Source of the DNA: Apostichopus japonicus | Taxonomy: Eukaryota > Echinodermata > Holothuroidea > Aspidochirotida > Stichopodidae | DNA length: 64,000 nt | Assembly (NCBI RefSeq): GCF_037975245.1 | Contig: NC_092573.1 | Span: 1,730,001-1,794,000, forward strand | Reading direction: 5' to 3' | Shown: piece by piece, positions 31,839 through 46,734 of the stretch | Numbering within the stretch: the first letter of the stretch is position 1 | How the letters are laid out: every line of letters begins with the position of its first letter | Notes under the pieces: generated by a model | Databases searched by the model: none | Told to the model about the DNA's origin: nothing | Seen by the model: the letters and a program-made list of their open reading frames with translations, nothing else | Made by a program: the position numbers and the translations under genes

Positions 31839-34800
31839 CTGTTAACAAAGAGACAAGTAGAATGGTTATTTACACCAGAAAGCCAACAGGCTGTAGCAAT
31901 TATTTGCCACAAACTTTATCGGAACATTTAATCAACATATTTCACACTACGGACAAGACTGTCATAGATTTACCATTGCTCTTACATCCCTACTTATCAG
32001 GTATGAAGGTCGGTCAAGCTTTGACCATCGCATGACCTTTGACCTCCACCATTTACAGTACCATTCTTGTACTTACTCGGGTTGATGGATGTACATACCA
32101 CGGCTTAAGTTCATCCAAACTTTACTTTTGGAGATCTGAAGCCTTAGAACATTCTTCAGGCTTTGATCTTTGTTGACTTCAAGGATCTTAAACCTCTACA
32201 TATAAAACAGGAGTCTTGTACGCACTACGTCTGAACTACAAACCCAGTATGCGTGTCTGCCACTGTGACCATTTTGTATTGTGTTTACAAGCCAAGAGGT
32301 CACATGCACACACATGTCATCATCATTAAGAAGGGTTCTTAACATTTGCAAAACAGTTACCTGGAGTACAACTACACAAAAAAACACAAACTTTCCAACT
32401 TCAAAACAAAATCAGGCTACTATTGCCACAAAGATCAAATCTTTCTAAGGAATAAGAAGAAAAGAATTAAGTACACGATTCTTTTTTTGATGTTTTTCAT
32501 CCATTGCCTTCATTTTCACCTCTAACCTAAAACTAAAAGGTATTGACTCACTACTTCGTCTAATATCAACAGCCAACATTTACAATTGACTGAAAACTAC
32601 ACACGAGACGTCTCCAAAGTTCCTCTGCTAGGGGGTGAAATGTCAACTCACCATTTTTTTCGTGAATCTGTACAAGAGATCTGAAAGACTGCTGTGCTTT
32701 GGCTAGGCTGTATTGCCTCTGTAAAATAAATAACATCATAACAATAAGATGAAACAAAAATCAAATCAAATCAGTTTGACAAGCAAAACAAATCAGAAAT
32801 AAAAGAAATTTTTTTAGGGCATAAACTTGTCATCTTCAGTATTTAATAACACTTGATTTCCATGATACTGTTTTTGTTCAACTGTGTATTTCACATTTTG
32901 ACTACATCCAGTATTATCATTCCACATGTTTTGTCTCTACTGGGAATAATACCTTTGCAGCCCCAAATTGTATCCTGGCTTTCCCTTTCACCAGAGTGGC
33001 AGCAATTTGAAGGATGACAGCTTCGATCGTATAGGCACTACTCCAGCCCTGCTTGGTCAACAACTCCATACAAATTGCACCTCCCAGCAAGACATACCCG
33101 CCATTCAGGACCGGAAACACCACTCGTACAAATGGAGGTTCAAATGGAAAGGTTTCCTGCAAACAAACAAAAAGGTTTAATAAAAAGAAAGTTAAATGCA
33201 ACCAGAGATGAACAAGTGCATTGAATTTGATGATATAATTAGTTGCAATTGTTAGACAGTGGATATCCCCAAAGATTCCTTTGTTGAGATACTGTACCCA
33301 CAAGGTTTCAATTTAATGATTTCTGTTGACCTCCACTACAAACAATGGGCTTCAGATACTCAAGAAAGTATGAGATTGATACAAGGTTTCCTTCTTGAGG
33401 TCTTATGTTTACAGGGTCTTAAAATGGTGCCTTTGATGGGCTCCATCTAGTCCATATGGGAAATCCACAAGCAATCCAAATGTCCCTTTTGAGATACTAT
33501 GTTTACAAAGCTTAAACATTTTGACCAATGCTGACCTCAAAACACAATTACTTACATAAATACATACACCCATGCATACACACACGCATACGTACATACA
33601 TACATACACACACATGTGCTATCATGATTGCAAACGTTTACCCACTCCACGAATTAAAAGAAACCACTTAAAGATCTGAAAGGAAACAAATGTAACTATT
33701 ATGGCAAACTGAAACAACAAACTTAGTCCTAATAACCATTTGCTGAAGTATACTGTGTTTAGGTATGTTTAACAGTTGTACGACTAGTACAGTCTGCTAG
33801 CTGAAGTATACTGTGTTTAGGTATGTTTAACAGTTGCACGACTAGTACAGTCTGCTAGCTGAAGTATACTGTATTTAGGCATGTTTAACAGTTGCACGAC
33901 TAGTACAGTCTGCTAGCTGAAGTATACTGTGTTTAGGTATGTTTAACAGTTGCACGACTAGTACAGTCTGCTAGCTGAAGTATACTGTATTTAGGCATGT
34001 TTAACAGTTGCACGACTAGTACAGTCTGCTAGCTGAAGTATACTGTGTTTAGGTATGTTTAACAGTTGTACGACTAGTACAGTCTGCTAGCTGAAGTATA
34101 CTGTGTTTAGGTATGTTTAACAGTTGTACGACTAGTACAGTCTGCTAGCTGAAGTATACTGTGTTTAGGTATGTTTAACAGTTGTACGACTAGTACAGTC
34201 TGCTAGCTGAAGTATACTGTGTTTAGGCATGTTTAACAGTTGCACGACTAGTACAGTCTGCTAGCTGAAGTATACTGTGTTTAGGCATGTTTAACAGTTG
34301 CACGACTAGTACAGTCTGCTAGCTGAAGTATACTGTGTTTAGGTATGTTTAACAGTTGTACATTAGTATCTGTTTAAGACTAGCACAGTCTGTTAAGAGT
34401 TACGGACAGGTCGACATATTGACAGTGAGCAATGAGACTGATTACCAAGTCCCTTCCTTTAACAAATTATCTTAGATTTGAGACTGAATTCATCAATTTG
34501 TGGACATTCAGTGAAGATAACCAGAATCTTTGTTAATTCAAATAAAAATGTAACCAAAAATGGAGAACAATGTAAGTGATTTTTTCCAAATAGTAATGTA
34601 CTGTGTAGATGGGCTAAGGGAGCAATCAAGGCGCACGCTCTTTAAAGGGAAATCTAAATTTAAGAAACTACTACACTCTAGTCAATTCTCATAGGACTAA
34701 TTAGCAGCATACAAATGAAACAGCACAAATTCAATAGACCACACTGAGTCTCATTGTTCATGAAAGATTCTCATTTAAGACAACATTAAAACACTAAATG

Positions 34801-37800
34801 TTTCGTTGTTAAATTAACTTTATTTTGATGGATCAATTGGCCAGAATGAAGCCAAACTGATTGGATCTTACAATACAGATATTCACAATTGAAGCTTTTT
34901 ATGAAATTCAACATTAAGTTCCACGTAAAATAGCTGGCGATTTAGTCTTGTGGGTTCGGCTGATAATTACAGCTAACATTCTTTAAGGATCACTAGAGGC
35001 GGCGTTTTAGGGTTGACATGTTTTTACTTCAATTGTTGATATGTGTGTAGACACATGGTATCTTTTGAATCTATCTTTTGTTTTTGTGATATGGGGTGTG
35101 CACATAATATTGACACATTTCTGGATACGTCTAGGCATCAACAGGGTTATACAACCATTTGGCTTCTCCTAATTAGCAAGTTAAAATAACCATTTAATAT
35201 TCATTTATTCAGATATTTGTGAAGTAAAAAAATGCCATATTTTGGATCTCAGTTGGCCTCTGAAGTAGCATATCAAGATACAATAAGTCTACTCTACCTT
35301 AAAGGTCATGTTGAGAAGAATATGATCCTGACCGCCTTTCTTCTGAAGGTCACGCAAATCCTTCTGAAGAGGGCTTTCCTCATCCACCCTAGCGGGAAAA
35401 AAAGCGGGAAAAAAGGAAAGAAAAGGAGTTGAGGGAACAGTACCAGAGAGAGGGAAGAACTAAAAAGCAATAAAATGGTTACCAGAAACACAAAAACCAT
35501 TTTCTGAGTGATTTATAAGTGATCAAGTCACCCTGTCCCTATGAAAACAATGAAACTTGAGAGAGATGTTACAGTGGTGGAGACTAAGTTCTGATAGGAA
35601 TCTAAAAAGTCTTCCAAAACTTTGTCTATCAAAGATGAGATGCACTACCAAGTTGTTATTTCCACTGAGCGATGCAGAAACATTTTCAGCAAGGGAAACA
35701 GTCAAGATATGCATAAAGAAAGTGCCATCAAAATGGTTTCTTTAAAGTTAGGTAAATATTTTGGATACTGACTTTTGACATTTGCAACCAGTTTTGTTTT
35801 AGCATCTTGTTCGGTGATATCTATACTATTTGCATAGTGGTTATCTTGAGGATTTTTTACTGATGAATATGCATAATATAATTATTAAACCAAATAAAAC
35901 AACACAGGAAGACATTGTTTTGCCCTCTGTAATCGACTTACTTGTATATTCTTATGTTCCAGTCATATAGGCAGTCGTTGACTAGTTCCACTGAGTACAT
36001 TTTGCTCTTTAAGTTTTGTGACTTGTATATATCCTTCACCTCTTTCATGAGTCTATCTGTGGCCTGTACTGAACCAGTAGTTGTACCCTGAAATTGAGGG
36101 GGGAAAGAGGAAGGTGGGGGACAATAAGAGAATAGTCATATCTGTTCATAACACTCTATCCCTGCCTTGTTCTGAAAATGTACTGAAAATTTATAACTGA
36201 ACAAGAATGGATCTGTTTTCCAATGAGACATTCTCCAACTACATTCTCCAAATTAGAGGTACATTTGGGTATTTACCTAAAAACTGACTGGTTTCCTGAG
36301 AAATGACACTATCATCACACTTGTAATATCTTTGTACAACCTATCACAATGATAACCTGACTCTTGCATCCTAACCACTGCCAGATTTGTAATACACATA
36401 TAACTTCATGAGTATTAGTAAAAGTAGAATTCCCGCTGATATGAGTATGAGTACAAGGCTCTAATCCTTAGTACCAGTATATAATTTGTAGTGGGATCTG
36501 TACAAGATTTCCCAAATGCCCACATTAGAGTACAAATCCATGAGTACCAGTGCAAATATAATTCCAACCGGGTGTGAGTTTGAGTACAAGGCTCTAAGCA
36601 TGAGTACCTGTGCTTAACTTGTAGTGGGATCTGTACATGATTTCCCAAATGCCCACATATGAGTACAAATCCATGAGTACCAGTACAAGTAAAATTCCCA
36701 CCTGATGTGAGTACAAGGCTCTAAGCATGAATACCAGTACTTAATTTGTAGTAGGATCTGTATAAGATTTCTCAAATGCCCACATATGAGTACAAATCCA
36801 TGAGTACCAGTACAAGTAAAATTCCCACCTGATGTGAGTACAAGGCTCTAAGCATGAATACCAGTACTTAATTTGTAGTAGGATCTGTACATGATTTCCC
36901 AAATGCCCACATATGAGTACAAATCCATGAGTACCAGTACAAGTAAAATTCCCACCTGATGTGAGTACAAGGCTCTAAGCATGAATACCAGTACTTAATT
37001 TGTAGTAGGATCTGTACATGATTTCCCAAATGCCCACATATGAGTACAAATCCATGAGTACCAGTACAAGTAAAATTCCCACCTGATGTGAGTACAAGGC
37101 TCTAAGCATGAATACCAGTACTTAATTTGTAGTAGGATCTGTACATGATTTCCCAAATGCCCACATATGAGTACAAATCCATGAGTACCAGTACAAGTAA
37201 AATTCCCACCTGATGTGAGTACAAGGCTCTAAGCATGAATACCAGTACTTAATTTGTAGTAGGATCTGTACATGATTTCCCAAATGCCCACATATGAGTA
37301 CAAATCCATGAGTACCAGTACAAGTAAAATTCCCACCTGATGTGAGTACAAGGCTCTAAGCATGAGTACCAGCACTTAATTTGTAGTAGGATCTGTACAA
37401 GATTTCCCAAATGTTCATGTACGAGTACAAATCCATGAAGGGCAAGTACAAGTAAAGGCAGCAATACTAGAATACAAGTACAAGTACGGAATCACTACAA
37501 CAGCTCTGACCCATTTATCAGCCATCTCTTTATATTTGTCATATCTCAAGCTACCATTTTAACTCTACCACATTATTTCAGTAGTCTCATCTTTCCTCCA
37601 AAATGATGGACTTTACTACTCAAATCGATAATCTAAGTCCATCTCAACTGCATTCGAAACATTTTTTGCAAGCCAGTCTGATTTTTGTTTTAATTTTGGA
37701 ATTTATTTGTCTCGTAACATCGATCGAACCTTTTGATAGTCTCTCCTCTGATTGGCTTGAAGTTTTGTCATCATTGCATAATAGCTCTCATCCATATCTG

Positions 37801-40800
37801 TGTCTTCAGTTTCCTTTTCTGACCTGTAGAAACAAATTTTGTATTTTAAAAGGTCATATGTATCCCCATGGCTATTTGCATACTACTACCAAGTTCTTTG
37901 AAGACATTGGAAGTGGGTCAAGCAGCACCATCGTTGATCTCAGAGAGAGAGACACACAACAGCACCAATGGTGCCCACAGAGGTTCACACCCCAAGGGAT
38001 ACCAATTCAACGACAATATCAAATGAACTGAAGTTAGCTGTGACATTCACTTGCTAAACAGCCCAATTCTGCCAGGATTAAATAATCATACTAGGTAGAT
38101 TTGATGAGATATCTGTTTTGACACCTGCGGTTATTAGAAAACACAAAACCAAAGTTTACCCTGGAAGATACACAAATGACATTTGACCTCAAAAGGTATT
38201 ACAGGAACTTAATACCTTCCAGTGCTCTGAAACATTATGGATAAACTTTAGTCAATCCTTTTAAGAATCATTTCTGTGGATTGAGAGTTTTTCTTTACTT
38301 TCAAATAATGGCCCCTCCCCCAAAAAACCTCTTTGCATTAACATTATTGAAAAACCACAAACAACCTGACAGCATTATTAAAATTATTTTCAAAACAATG
38401 ACCAAACATGACACCTACTGTACACTGTATATAACCTTTGATTAAACATAATAATAACAACGATATTTTTGCCGAAGAGTTTTCCAGGCTTTAGGATTGA
38501 TATCTTCGGAGAGTGACCATGGTTGGTTACCTTGGCTCCTCCATCATATCGTAGTGGTCCAGACAATCGTCATCCTCATGGTCCTCTTCGTCTTCTCCAT
38601 GGGCGCCCTCTATTTCATCTTCATCAGCACTTGCCATGTCATCATCATGACCCTGCATAATATAAACAAAAATAAAACTTTTGTGTCAAGAATTTTGGAT
38701 GCTCTACAAAATATGAAGCTTTTTGAGTGCTGTACATAAACTTTTAATCTTTCACATCTAAATCAAGTTTTCACTGGCATTTTCCAGGAATTACAAACAC
38801 ACATCAGTTATTGTACATGCAATCAAGAGCAGCCTAATAATGTTTGCTGGTAGAGCAGTAACATAGGGCTTATGCCATGTACGGAAAGCATGCCGATTCC
38901 TTGACTGATGATTTTTAACCAACTTAACATGTGTTTTTAAGTTCTTAATGCTCTTAATGCTGAAAATTTCCAGTGCTTTTCGTTCTTCTACTGTCAAACA
39001 GCAGAATCCACTGGCATTTAGCCAGTAGATGGCCCAAATTTCGAGGCATTGGACCATTTAGGTGTGTGCTAGAAGAGAATTTTGGTGGTGTGAGGGCATG
39101 CCAAATACGAAATATCTTGACATGATCCAAGTATGGGATTTCAATGGTTATATATATAAGGACATATGTGCAATTATTGTAATTATCGTAAGCTACTGTA
39201 GGTACTGTAGAAAGGATTGCACATGTGTGGGAGACAGGTACGAGAGGTGATGTAAATGTAAAAGTTTTGTTCACACAAACCAGTTCCTCTTTCAGCTTGC
39301 CATGACAGTGTCATGTTTTGTTCACTGATCAAGAAGGTACAAGTTGAACCAATGTTTTATTTTAATTTTTTAAACTTCTAATACAGGACCTGGACTGACA
39401 CTGTAAAACAATTACAGTACTTGTGTGAAGGTTTAGACTGAGATACAATCAAGAAAAGCATGACATCACATAGTACAATACCTCCCCATTTATGATAAAC
39501 AACAGCCTTTCACAACTTACTACACTATCCTTTATACTATAACTTTATCACGCATTGAACAAAGACAGGTGCATCCGATGGATATCAGGAAAGTAGATTT
39601 GAACTGATAAGAAGGTTCACTAAATAGATAAATATTCTCAGTCTCTTCAAGGCAGTAAAATCAGGTGGAGGGATAATGGGCGGTCAGTACCGATCACTAA
39701 GGGTTTACAGCGCCAAAATAGTTTAAACTTCAAGCTCGACACGGTGCAGCAAGATGGCTGATGTTGTGAGGAGACAGGTAAACGAGGCAGTGAAGTTTAC
39801 ATCACAGTTACCTGACCCAAGTCCAGGATGGGTGGACAAAAACACAGCTTCAATAATTTTTACTCAACAAAGATTGTCCTGGTTGTGGCGGCAAGAGTGA
39901 GGTTACTTGTGAATTCAGTACAGTACAGTACTTACAGTATGTTAGCAATGCGACAGACACAACCTGTTTGTCAAACCAAACCTAAACCGCGCTTACCTCG
40001 TCTGGTAGATGCTGATCAAGGCTCTGTAAACTTGGAGGCTCTGAAACATTGTGAAGTTTGCACAATTCCCGCACCAAGTGTCTTGTCATTCTGGATACCT
40101 ATAAGAGAAGATCAAAAACCAATGTAAATGACAATTTGCCATGACTGAATAATAGATATACAGTATTTGGGGGATGTTGTTTTTGCTTTGTGTAGAATAT
40201 ACTGTATACCATAAATTGCAACAAAGAAAGCAATGGTGTGTGTAGTCACATGAACAACTTATAAAACCAAGAACAAGGCAGAATTATAGTACTGAAAGAA
40301 GCAATGATATCACGGTTGGAATACAAAACAGATCTATGTCAATCATATAAATTTGCTTAAAATTTGGTAAAGGGGAGAGGAGTGATCTGGCACAAAAACA
40401 GCCATATCTTCATGTACTGTACTTAAAGTAACAGTACTATCTGACAGCTACTAAACAAAAGTAGAGCAAATTATGATAATGTTAAGATAAAAGGTTAACG
40501 TAACTGATGCAATCTTACATACAAGAATTGGAAAATGATTTCACATTGTATCCAGCAAAAAAACAACAACAAAAAAACACCCATAATTTGCCAATACTGA
40601 TATTGGTTTCTGTATAATACAGTACAGTAAATTTGTCCCATGAGTTGTACAAAGTAGTTTGGTGGTGATAGAAACTATTTTCAAAAGTTTAAGGAAGTGG
40701 AAGGACCTGATGATCCTACTGTCGTAACTAACAGTGGTTCATCGTTTTTGGCTTCTTTAAGATCGTCTTACAGTACAGTACGACTACTGTAATAATAATA

Positions 40801-43800
40801 ATAATAATAATAACAGAGATTTATAATGCGCACATATCCACCCAACAGGGTGCTCAAGGCGTATGTCTCAAAACTCATCTTACAACCCAAAATATCCTTG
40901 AGATTGTCAGAGGGACATAATTTACAGGTAAGGTAGCAATGGTTCTGTCCTACCATCCACTTAAACAGCTAAAGTTATTTTTACCACAAGGCACCTGAGA
41001 TAGGTCTGCAAACTTGCTTTAAAACCTCAGACATGCTTAATGAAGAAAACACACACTTACAGTTTAAAGCTTAACGTGGAAAAGAAATTTTAGGCTTTGA
41101 GGTTTAAATGTTCTGGTAAGGTGATTACGACATCAATTACAGTATCTCCCATACAAGGAATAGTACAGTACAGACTGTACAGTGCTGTTAAACTAGTACT
41201 TTCCCCGCTTCACTTGAGCTTGCTGACAACTACAGTACCGTAGTATTAGAGCAACTTACCCAAGAATATCTTAGCAAAGTTCTAATTTGTACAGTTACTG
41301 AAAGCCTCCTGTAATCAGTTTCTTAAGTTACTAATTACTGAAACAGTTTAACAATGTACATCCAGCGAGGAACTGCGTAGACTGAGTGCAGATTCGTGAA
41401 GCAGGCGTCAACCACCCTGAGTGGAGACGACTGAAAATGATACAACACTCGGCTGCTGCTGCTGCAACAGGCACCAGTTAGTCAATATTCATATTAAACA
41501 TGACGCACTGCTGTATGAGTGACTGACGCACTACTATGGAGATTGCCTTAATACAGTAGCTATATGATGTACCGTCTTAGTGTATGCTTGAAAAATGAAA
41601 GTCCTGAATGACTGAATGGTCGAGACCATTCACATCTTTAAATGACAGTGATTTGGTTTGAGATGTGTCACAACGAGTCAAGACAATAATGCAGCCAGTC
41701 TGTGAATCAACAACACCACTGTCAGGGCCAATTTGTAACATGGTTGTACTGTAATCCCGAGACAACCAAATGTCTGTTGGGAGGACCACAATTAGCTGTG
41801 GAGGCTGTCCGGGGTTGGAGGGGGTAGAATACTTGTCTACTGTAGATATTAAATTCAGACTGCAATGTAACTTAATTTATAGGCTAAATTTCGAGGACTT
41901 TACAGGCACGGAGGAACAAGGTGCTAAGGTTGTGAGGAGACAGGTAAGCAAGGAGCGAAGTCAATCTACTGTAACTACCCCAATTAGGTTCATCAAATTG
42001 TAAATTGGTATCATCCTCCATTAAACTTTGGAGATACTGAAATAAAACACAAAGATATTGGGAGGCCCATGATCCAGCTGAAGGGGAGTTTTCTCTTGCA
42101 CCATTCTATACTAGTAAGCAAGAACGCTGAAATTCAATGTGTCCAGCAAAAAAGGATCCAGCAAAAAAGACCAGGAATTAAACCCCCTATTAAGATGCAT
42201 TCCATACCAGCTGCTTAAAAGTGGCAGCAACGTACTATACCATACTCGTTGCACCCTAAAAATTGCTTCTTACTGACTACGTATCTAAAAAGTGGGCATT
42301 CATTACTATCAGTTGTTTGATAATCAAAGGACATATTAAACACCTTGGAAACCCATTAACAAATCATATGACCTAATCAAATAGAATACATATATGTATT
42401 TGTACCATATATACTACTGCATGTCAAAGCTTTTAATTAATTGATAACCATTTATACTGGAAATTGCTTTCCCTGTTCTTACCACCTCAAACTTTCAATG
42501 GTACTCTCCAATGACACACATATAGAGCCTGACTTTTAATAACAGTTTAAATTTATAGCCAGTTTAGACTGTACATGTATTTCAATGAGCACTTAAAATA
42601 TAACTATGACAGCAATGACAACATTGCTGGCTGGTCTGTCTCTAGTAATGAAATAAAACTGCATACTGTTACCGTACAGTTTATCATATGAAAAATCTGA
42701 AAATTATTTCACGTTTTTATTAATCTGGATTTGGACATGGTTTCCCCATTTTTTTTTTACTTATTTCTTAAACAAGGCCAGAATTCAGTGAGTAAGAGAC
42801 TTCAAAATAAATCCACTTGTAAATATTCATGTGAGTGCAAAATTTGAACCTGACTTTCTACAAATAAGGTAATCTGAAACTATCAAATTTTTCAAACGTT
42901 CTCAAAGGACTGTACATATAATTATTTCAAAAGAGTACTCGATGACGAGCTCTGCAATGGGAAGAGCAAACCGCAGATATCGTCCACTCACCAATCTTGC
43001 TGCAAAGGGCATTGAGTATGGGTTTTCCATATAACTTGACACACATGAAGTATTTTATACTGCAGTACTGGGTAATGACAAAGAGCTTCACAGGAAAGGT
43101 TTGGTTGGGACTGTTATAGACTTTTACTTGGACGGTAGGATAGTCAACACACAGACTGCCTCTCTCTATACTGTTTCTCAAGGCTTGTACAGAATGAGAG
43201 AGTTTATACAGTAGCTCAGAGAAGCTACTGCAGTGATGCATAAAGATATGTAAATTTACTATGCACTGTACAGGGTACACCATCGGAACTTCTGAAGTAA
43301 CTCAGAGAGTGGATGTTATCAAGTACAATAGTGTAAAATCTAACACAGTCGTTGTACTGTAGTATGTACAATTGTACATGTACAGTACAGTAGTCGGGTG
43401 TGGTAAGAACAACTTTAAACCATCCAAGTGATATGGAGTATTTTGGAGTGGATTGGATGTTTCTTTTGTTTTATAGTTCTTTGGGGGGGGGGAGAACTGG
43501 GGGGGGGCATATTTCCTCTCCTTTTTATAGTAACAGTAATTTCTCTCTTTTCTTTTCATTTTTTTGGGGGGTGGGGGGTGTTAATGAAAAGTGGAGTATT
43601 GGTATCGGAAATAGAGTATTTCCTCTTCTTTTTTAGAACTTCTTTCTTTTCATTCTGAGGCAAATGCCCACACCACCCGTCCCCCCCCCCCCCAAAAGTT
43701 TGATTATCCTGCCCAATGTTTTTAAAAATGTGGTTTTAGTAATGGACCCCTATGGTGGATCCATGCAAATGCCCCACTCAAACAAACAGTCTGCCCCTCC

Positions 43801-46698
43801 AAATTTGACAAACTGGCTATGGGCCCGCTTGATAGCATCCACTACAGACTGTGAGTGGTATAGCTATGTCCAGCAATACTTTGTCAACAAGCAAAGCAAA
43901 GAAGCAACTGATGTACCCCGATCTGTGTCGGACGGGGGGGGGGGGGGGGAGCCTGATTGAGCCAGTAAGGGTAAAAGAAGACAACCATATCATTGTCAGA
44001 TTTTGAAGTGTTTACATAGAAAGATACTGATGTACCTTACATAAGAGGGGTATTATTTATCACATTTTGATTGTAAATGGCAACAGTCAGTTAATACCTA
44101 TTGGCAGAATGAGCTTTTGCTTTTCTTATTATGTACGGATTAACTTAATGGGACCCAATTGATGTGACCGAAATGTTTAGCTTTTCAGCTCATACAGGCA
44201 CTGCCGCTATAAACAGTTCTTTATACGAAGAATAGTAAGGATTATAATAACACATAGATTTGTCGCATATAAGCAACCCTGTCCAGGCTATAACATGATG
44301 TATGGTAGTGACCATACATGTAAGTTCTGCCAAATATAGAATAGACCAAAAAAGGAAGTTACATTTTATATCATGAAGTAACACATCTTATCACGTCAAC
44401 CGAAATGCCATAAACATGGCAATATACATGTAGATATATATCTCACAATACTGTCACAATAAGCTATGGTTTTAAAGTAAAATAACATGGGACAACTGAA
44501 ACGCCAGCAACAAAAAAAAAAATGTACCTGAATTCACTCGATTCCAAGGCAAACTTATCCTTGGTTATATTACTTTCATGTATACATCTTCAATTTCTGA
44601 AGGTTGTCAGATATTAAAACTCATTAGAAACCATGATTTTAATGCAAAAACAGACACAGAGACAACTGAACTTTTTTTTTGCGGATCATTATCAGTGTAA
44701 CAGATCATAATACTGTCATAAGTCAAGATTTTAATGCAAAAATCCACACAGAAGCATAATATATCACAATACAGTCCCAACCTTGATTTCAAATATGTTT
44801 TAGAAAATGAGTGAAATATGTCACAACTGTATGCCAACCTTATATTATTGTTAACCTTGACGCCAGTTGACCTATTATTGAATGGTAAAGTCTGAAATAA
44901 AACAACTGGCGAAGACGACAAATGGGATAAATGATCCAACACCAGAATTAAAACTACAGTACTATAAAACAGTAGTATGTAGATTCACATATCATACTAG
45001 TATGAAATGTTAACAACAGGTTTTAGTGTACTGTACATGTGTTAAGTATTTAACCAAACTGTGTGTTCTGTGATAAATACTGTACTGTGTACATATATTT
45101 ATGACTTGGATATGACTGACCTTAGCAACCATTTTTCCTTCTATCATGATCATCATGGGGCAATGCACTCCATGATACAGATACTACACTTCCTTACAAC
45201 AACCTTTATCATTAAATAATAATACCTCATTGTACTAACAATACAGTAGGTCATATTGCAAAGACGAAGGGCCTAGGCTACTGCTCAGTGTCTCCACTAC
45301 AACACACAATTACAGTAACACGAACACTACTGTGTACGTATTGAGAGAGTATATATATATATACTAAAGAAAGGATACATTCTTTGACATGTCCTGTAGA
45401 AAAAACACCAGGGTGTGATGTGGTATTTTATGAACAGAAAGAAATTTGTGCACAAGCTTCATACCAGTTTGTGGAAATTGTGGATGTGTACAGACCACAA
45501 AGACAGCCCAGAGAGGTACAACAGAATAATCCTATGACTTCATGAGGTATATACATGTATACAGTGAGTGATGGGACAGTTCTGAGTAGATCATCCACTG
45601 TACAGAGAAGGACAAAGTATCTTCTGTTATACAATATGTTAGTATTATCAAGTTTATTTCCCTAGAGCTAATACTGTACCGTATATACAGTACAAACAGT
45701 CATATGGATTCAAGGATTATTTTCACCAAATTACTCACATCTTCAAGATCTATAGAAGAGTTTCTTGTTCCGTGAAGAATATACATCTATATGCAAAGGA
45801 CATACGTCATATGGGTTCCGTTTCTATACAGTAAATCTATAACACCATATGGTACAGTAATAAACATGTCCAAAGTGAAACTAACACGTTTAATGGGAAT
45901 AAGGGAGGAGCATTCAAAGATGATAGCCTTACTGGCTTGTTGATATCCTCTGAAAGATTTGAGGCTCAAGTAGTCAAGTTTGCAAACAGTGAGAGTTTAT
46001 ATCCCTAACGCAGAAAATCAATACTGCTTAACTATCTAGTACAGTACTGAATTAAGTACTTTACCAGAACAGTTGTACAGTACTACTGTAGTTCACCCTA
46101 ATATCAATAAACACATTGAACCTTTGTCATGTGGTCCAATATATTTGTCTTTCAAAGTGCTACTGCACTCATAAACTTAACAACAAGTAAATTAAAATAA
46201 TGAATAACACAAGTTACATCCCCCACATACTTTCGTAACCTTCATCATCATAAAACAAGTAACTACAAACACCAATGCACGCTATGCTTGGGCCTTTGTG
46301 TCAGTCAGTAATAATGTTATGTACTCTGTGTTTCATCTTCACACATATTGTTGAACCAACTCCCTGGTTGAACACAGTATGCATGGACAGTACTATGGCT
46401 ATTTATCTCACTATGTATGTATGTGTGTGTATGTGTATGTATGTTATGTGCGTATGTATGTTATGTGTGTATGTATGTTATGTGTGTATGTATGTATGTA
46501 TTTATATATGTTATACACATTTATATATGTATATAAATATATATCTATATATATATATTTATATATATATATATATTATATATATATACAGTGTATATAA
46601 ATATATTATATATATTTATATATATATATATATATATATATACTGTATATATATATATATATATATACTGTATATATATATATATATATATATATACA

Positions 46699-46734
<36 letters not shown>

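Larger units (their letters stand above)
31839..39996. other. UBE2Q introns 3-9
   Basis: Seven introns of 0.4 to 2.1 kb between the coding exons. Intron 9 (31839-32651) holds a DR1-bearing repeat fragment, intron 7 (33157-35297) a CATA microsatellite and the 58-bp array, intron 5 (36088-37729) the 127-bp array. Intron 3 (38653-39996) holds the small plus-strand frame at 39754. No other exon-like frames are supported. Confidence 0.65.

Noticed and set aside
33743-34362. Regular direct repeats that might be read as a CRISPR array
   Set aside because: The repeats are back-to-back with no unique spacers, in a eukaryotic intron.
36415-37464. Minus-strand frames with repeated SCLEPCT and YSWICT motifs
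   Set aside because: They are translations of the 127-bp minisatellite inside a confirmed intron.
42927-43283. 118-codon minus-strand frame inside UBE2Q intron 2
   Set aside because: UBE2Q exons 2 and 3 join directly and match the family without a gap; this frame has no recognisable domain.
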